Shown one piece after another: positions 52,061-55,912 of a stretch of 55,912 nucleotides of DNA. Position numbers and translations under genes: made by a program. Source of the stretch: Perkinsus marinus ATCC 50983 (taxonomy: Eukaryota > Perkinsozoa > Perkinsida > Perkinsidae); assembly GCF_000006405.1 (NCBI RefSeq), contig NW_003203663.1, forward strand, positions 91,281-147,192, in the 5' to 3' direction. Numbering within the stretch: position 1 is the first letter of the stretch; each line of letters begins with the position of its first letter. A model generated the notes under the pieces. The model saw only the letters and a program-made list of their open reading frames with translations, ran no database searches and was not told the origin of the DNA.

Positions 52061-53274
52061 ATGTTGCTCTCGTTCGCATCGTCGAGTCTTGGCCCGCTGC
52101 CTCCCGAGTCGGCCAGTAGCGTTACGAGTCCTCCAGTGCCGAAGCGAGGCATACCAAGAGGGGAAGGGGTAAGCCTCTGAAGCTGAGGGAAGCCCACGTC
52201 TGAATTCAGGTCAAGGTCGCCTTGAGGGAATGGTCAGGGATGTATCATCGGCGACAAATAGAGATATCTGAGATGACAGCTCACGTAGAGTCGCTGAAAC
52301 GCCAACGGAATGCGCTGTTGAGCGAGGTTACTGAGCAAGACACCAAGCTGGCGTCTCTGGGTACACAGTTGACCAAACAGGTGGACCAGGGAGCCATCAT
52401 ATTCAACCGGGTGCACACCTATTCTTTCAGAGGGATGAGGAGATCCCAGCGATGAAACTTCGTTATGAAAATGCGACAAAACTGAAGCAAGACCTCGACC
52501 GCGAAGTTACCGAACAGCGGACAGCCACCCGGGACCTATCAAAAAAGAGGACAGCTCTTACGCAGGATATCGAGCGGAAACGCAGCGAGCTGACGTAAGC
52601 ACGTCAGTGGTTGAGGTAGGGTCTATAATGCTGACTCAGGAGTGTTAAGGCAAGGAGGGACTCAATCGCGACGAAAATTCGGGAGCTGGCGGACCGAAGA
52701 GAGCGTGCTGAAAAACAGAAGGCCCAACGTGAAAAACAGCTGGGCAGGGGACTTGAGAATCTGAGGAGAACTCAAACTGACATCCTCATGGCCCAACGAG
52801 ACATAGCAGCTCTGAAAGAGGGTATATCATAACTCGTCTGTAGAGGACTAGATGGACTAGGATCAGGTATCAACGTCTGTGTACATTCTACCAGCGGTGG
52901 TACTGGCCTGCCCGTCGGCGCTCGAGGCATACCCTCTGCTGTAGCAACTCATGAACGACTAGCAACAGCTCCCTCTGCCGCTAAGTGAGCTCTCAATGTT
53001 ATCCTAATCTACGATGGGAAGCCCATCAGGTAAGACATCGTTTTTGCTTCAGATCCGATGAGTTCCCAGCAGCTAGTGCCACGCCTCGTATCGACTCTGA
53101 TTCGGTGAGTTCCCTGGGGTCGAGTGTCGTATTGAAAGTTGTATGTCCCAGATGCAGGCACCGAAGAGTGCGAGGTTTAGGAGGCCCCCACCAGGGATGG
53201 TCTCACTGATCAACGCTACAGCCCCTGTCTCTACCAGCAGTCCGGTAGAGATTATTGAGAAACCATTAGAGTGA
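52061..53274 (+). CDS. Coiled-coil protein, 7 exons, 303 aa
   Basis: Exons 52061-52168, 52210-52380, 52431-52594, 52640-52821, 52867-52984, 53053-53104 and 53158-53274 join in phase to 304 codons. The short N-terminus is Ser/Pro-rich (SSVTSPPVPKRGIPRGEG). Residues of about 37-210 are a nearly continuous coiled coil rich in Glu, Lys, Arg and Gln (SLKRQRNALLSEVTEQDTKL; KLKQDLDREVTEQRTATRDL; ELADRRERAEKQKAQREKQL). The C-terminus is Ser/Pro/Thr-rich and ends SPVEIIEKPLE. Coiled coils give no specific family; a cytoskeletal or scaffold role is only a guess. The ATG follows a possible acceptor (gcgtag) by one base. Confidence 0.82.
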
Positions 53275-53987
53275 TGGCATTTACCAGTCTATATGATGTA
53301 CATGAACCACCATCTGTCGTCGCCCTTGTTGTTCTAGTTGTCAGTGGGAGGGTTTCAGAAATCGTTTGTTGCTCACACTAACCTTCCGAATTCCGCAATA
53401 GAACTTGACAAGTGACCATCACTGCTCCTTTATCAGACAATAGACAAACGTGAATCAAACTCAGCATAAAAACTGGGGTGAAGCATCAGTGTTAGCCAAT
53501 GTGCTAGCTTATTGTGCACCAGCGAGTGTTAGCTCGCATCGAAGATATCGGTTGTGTTCTATAGACGTATGTGTCGGACATGGGAATCCTGTATATCAGG
53601 TTTATTCGAGCGTTAAGAACCTTTACGAACACTGCAACACTTTGAGCTGAGACCAAGGAGATTGCTAGAGTGAAGGAAGTGCTCTGTAACGACGGCACAT
53701 GTTTTCGAATGAGTATCCTCGTATTAAAAAGGACAGCTATCACAATAAACTCAGCTTAACACAATCAAAATCGCTAGTAACCTGCTAGTAGAAAGTATCA
53801 TCATGTTTTTTAATTTTGGTATCAGCTTTCTTAGTACATTGCTGACGTGAGTGGGGAGGAGTAACTGAGTATTGAGTATTGATGATATTACTAATTCTCT
53901 ATTACACGCTTCAGAACCAGAGGTTGATATTGAGCCACTTCTGTTTTTTACATTGTTCAGTTTTTTGTCCTAGCTTTTTCTTTCATA
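53275..53987. other. Intergenic region before the CD36-like gene
   Basis: About 710 bases with no supported gene. Just before the next start is a pyrimidine-rich stretch (ctagctttttctttcata) with AG sites 15-30 bases upstream of the ATG, suitable as a splice or trans-splice acceptor. Confidence 0.45.
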
Positions 53988-55912
53988 ATGGCCTCCGACA
54001 ACAAAGCAGGGAGTTGCTGCTGCCGGTGCAAACCCTGGGTTTTCTTCATTCTGTCTGCGGTTGCCGTTGTGATATCTATTGTCTGTTTTGTCATAGCCAT
54101 AGTTGCTATGGTACCGTTTTATAATGCCTTTATTGATGGCATTAACTATGGACGGTTCATCGATAACACCTACCAGACCACTGACTGTGAAAACATGGTT
54201 GCTGGTGATGCTACCTGTGGTGGTAAGGCTTATGATGCCTGGCTTATGAGCTCTGATGAACTGTACAACACATGTATGAGTGATCAGGAACCGTCATCAA
54301 GTGCTGTCGCGCTCAGTTCGGCGTGGTGTGATGCCAGCTCCGATGACTGCTCTAAGGACATGTGCCAGAAGGGTATGCAGTATGATTACTATGCATACAA
54401 CTTGACTAATCCCGAGGAGGTTTTGAAGGGTGCCAAGCCTATTGTGCAAGAGCTTACTCCTGTGCACACGGCCATGAGCATCACTAAGAACGAGTCCTCG
54501 GTTGATACTGATCTCTGGAATAAGGAAGGTATCGCCCATTGGCAGGAGAAGGACGAGTATGTCTTCTTCAAGGACGATGAGACTGACCTTATGAACCGGA
54601 AGGTTACTGTTGGTAACTTTGCACTTTTGAGTAATCTCGAAGTTGCTGATATGTTTTTGAACCCTATTGAGATGATCGAAACTGTTGGTGGTATCATGGC
54701 TTACCATGTTATGGCCAACAACTTCGTCGACGGGTATGGTAACCTGAGTGCTACGACAAGGGCGGCTATTGAGAAGGAATACAAGACACCCGTCAGTGCT
54801 ATCAAGGGTCAGTATTTCGAAGGTGGTCTTGCTAAGGCTCTTGGTGCTGCAAATGATGACTCTGGTGAATTGTCATTGGAACCCTTCGCTGATTTGTTCG
54901 GGAAGAGGTCCGACATGGTATTGCCTACTAGTATGGGCAGCGACTATTTCGGCTTTGCCTTTGGTTGCCCTGCTAAGCAAGATCGGTCAACTGGTAGTTG
55001 CCATCTCGACTCTAACAATGCGGATGACAAATCTTTGGCGGAGAATATTGACTCTACTTTTTCCGCTAGCGCCAAGAAAGCTCTGTGGAACCTTATCTAC
55101 GGTACCAAGATCTCGGATACTAAGTCTGTGCTTACTGCTCTATTGCAACTGAAGATGATGGTCAAGCCGAATGAGCTTAAGTCCTTCCTTACGCAAATGC
55201 GATACGCTGGTTCGTATGCTCTCTACAATTTGCCTTGGTTGAGGCACTCTCTCTTGCCTGTCACTGATCCTTCTTCTGACAAGTACGATTCGGATTACGA
55301 CTACTACCCAAAATTCGTCAAGCTGACAGTTGGTGAGCTGTTGGGATTCCAGGATCAGTCTAAGGTTGACAAGGTCACTGGTATGCCTTTAACTATGGCA
55401 CTTTCTGCTACTACTTACCCTGTTACCGAACAGTATCGTGCCAGCTTCGTGGAGGACTGGATGGGATTGTATTACTTCAAGATGTCTAACGGCATGGAGT
55501 ACAACTGTGCATTCGATCCCGATTGCACGGCTCAGGATGAGTTCAAGGCAAATGGTACATGCACTCCTGATGATAAGTGTCATCCCAACTATGCAGCTGG
55601 TTTCGATGTGAAATACGTGCCGGGTACTCTGAATGGTCACGGTACAAACGACTACCATAAGGTTGGTGCTATCGACAAGATGTTTGTCAGTCCTGTGTTC
55701 TCAACGGCTGAGATGAAGCTCACTAAGAAAGACCAAGATTATAATGGGGCTACTATTGATGTGTGGGATCTCGCGGACCTGGCTTTCAGAAATGAGAACT
55801 GTGATGGTTCAGAGGATGATAGTCGAGGAATCGATTGCGACTCGCCTTATTTGACTCTGAATTTGGGCACGTTCAGTTCTCCGAAACCGAATCTAGTGAG
55901 GACTCCTATCTT
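53988..55912 (+). CDS. CD36/scavenger receptor class B family protein, partial (first 641 codons)
   Basis: The frame is open from the ATG at 53988 to the end of the window, so the C-terminus and second membrane span are missing. The N-terminus is a short Cys-rich cytosolic tail (SCCCRCKPW) and a membrane span (VFFILSAVAVVISIVCFVIA). An ectodomain follows with family landmarks: YAYNLTNPEEVLKGAKPIVQ (family has FNVTNPEE and a following KP-x-x-x-E), EKDEYVFFKDDET, and several Asn-x-Ser/Thr sites. Many cysteines are present (about 18). CD36 proteins bind lipids or lipoproteins at the surface or in lysosomes (LIMP-2). Single exon so far. The family is divergent here, so substrate is unknown. Confidence 0.8.
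   Translation, partial: MASDNKAGSCCCRCKPWVFFILSAVAVVISIVCFVIAIVAMVPFYNAFIDGINYGRFIDNTYQTTDCENMVAGDATCGGKAYDAWLMSSDELYNTCMSDQEPSSSAVALSSAWCDASSDDCSKDMCQKGMQYDYYAYNLTNPEEVLKGAKPIVQELTPVHTAMSITKNESSVDTDLWNKEGIAHWQEKDEYVFFKDDETDLMNRKVTVGNFALLSNLEVADMFLNPIEMIETVGGIMAYHVMANNFVDGYGNLSATTRAAIEKEYKTPVSAIKGQYFEGGLAKALGAANDDSGELSLEPFADLFGKRSDMVLPTSMGSDYFGFAFGCPAKQDRSTGSCHLDSNNADDKSLAENIDSTFSASAKKALWNLIYGTKISDTKSVLTALLQLKMMVKPNELKSFLTQMRYAGSYALYNLPWLRHSLLPVTDPSSDKYDSDYDYYPKFVKLTVGELLGFQDQSKVDKVTGMPLTMALSATTYPVTEQYRASFVEDWMGLYYFKMSNGMEYNCAFDPDCTAQDEFKANGTCTPDDKCHPNYAAGFDVKYVPGTLNGHGTNDYHKVGAIDKMFVSPVFSTAEMKLTKKDQDYNGATIDVWDLADLAFRNENCDGSEDDSRGIDCDSPYLTLNLGTFSSPKPNLVRTPI

Overview
The window is nuclear DNA of a protist whose genes carry many short (about 47-70 nt) GT-AG introns. 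It most likely comes from a Perkinsus-type alveolate. That is an inference from gene style, pyrimidine-AG sites a few bases before several start codons (possible trans-splice acceptors) and one duplicated spliced-leader-like motif at about 6.06-6.11 kb. No marker here names the species. Exons were joined by eye, using splice sites, codon phase and family similarity.

Left part (0-24 kb), gene-dense: a decayed MCM helicase fragment (minus); two tandem hexokinases (minus); a two-exon 946-residue unknown protein (minus); two ribosome-biogenesis genes in the same orientation, NOP14 (about 20 exons) and RLP24; then on plus a RAD6-type E2 ubiquitin-conjugating enzyme, two unknown multi-exon genes, a nucleoredoxin/tryparedoxin-like protein and a CLC chloride channel/transporter with CBS domains.

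Middle part (24-37 kb), accessory: a complete 5.5-kb LTR retrotransposon (minus, BEL/Pao-like, two identical 188-bp LTRs, 4-bp target duplication), a broken Tc1/mariner-type transposase, one small secreted Cys-rich protein gene, and many short perfect palindromes with a one-base axis. A subset shares an exact architecture, x-W-n-W'-x'-W (W is 6 nt, W' its reverse complement), that adds 14 nt. Two of these lie in the retrotransposon, exactly at its two reading-frame breaks, and taking out 14 nt at each site realigns the frames. This family is the most unusual thing in the window.

Right part (37-56 kb): a coiled-coil protein with a GAS2-like C-terminus (minus), an unclear plus-strand gene, two tandem RCC1-repeat genes with N-terminal hydrophobic leaders (minus), a probably acylated protein with decapeptide repeats (minus), a CDC14-type phosphatase with a 48-bp minisatellite in one intron (minus), a one-TM unknown protein (minus), a coiled-coil protein (plus) and the first 641 codons of a CD36-family protein (plus) that runs off the window.

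Housekeeping roles represented are glycolysis entry, small-subunit and 60S ribosome assembly, ubiquitination, redox, ion transport and cell-cycle phosphatase. No rRNA, intact tRNA or CRISPR array was seen.
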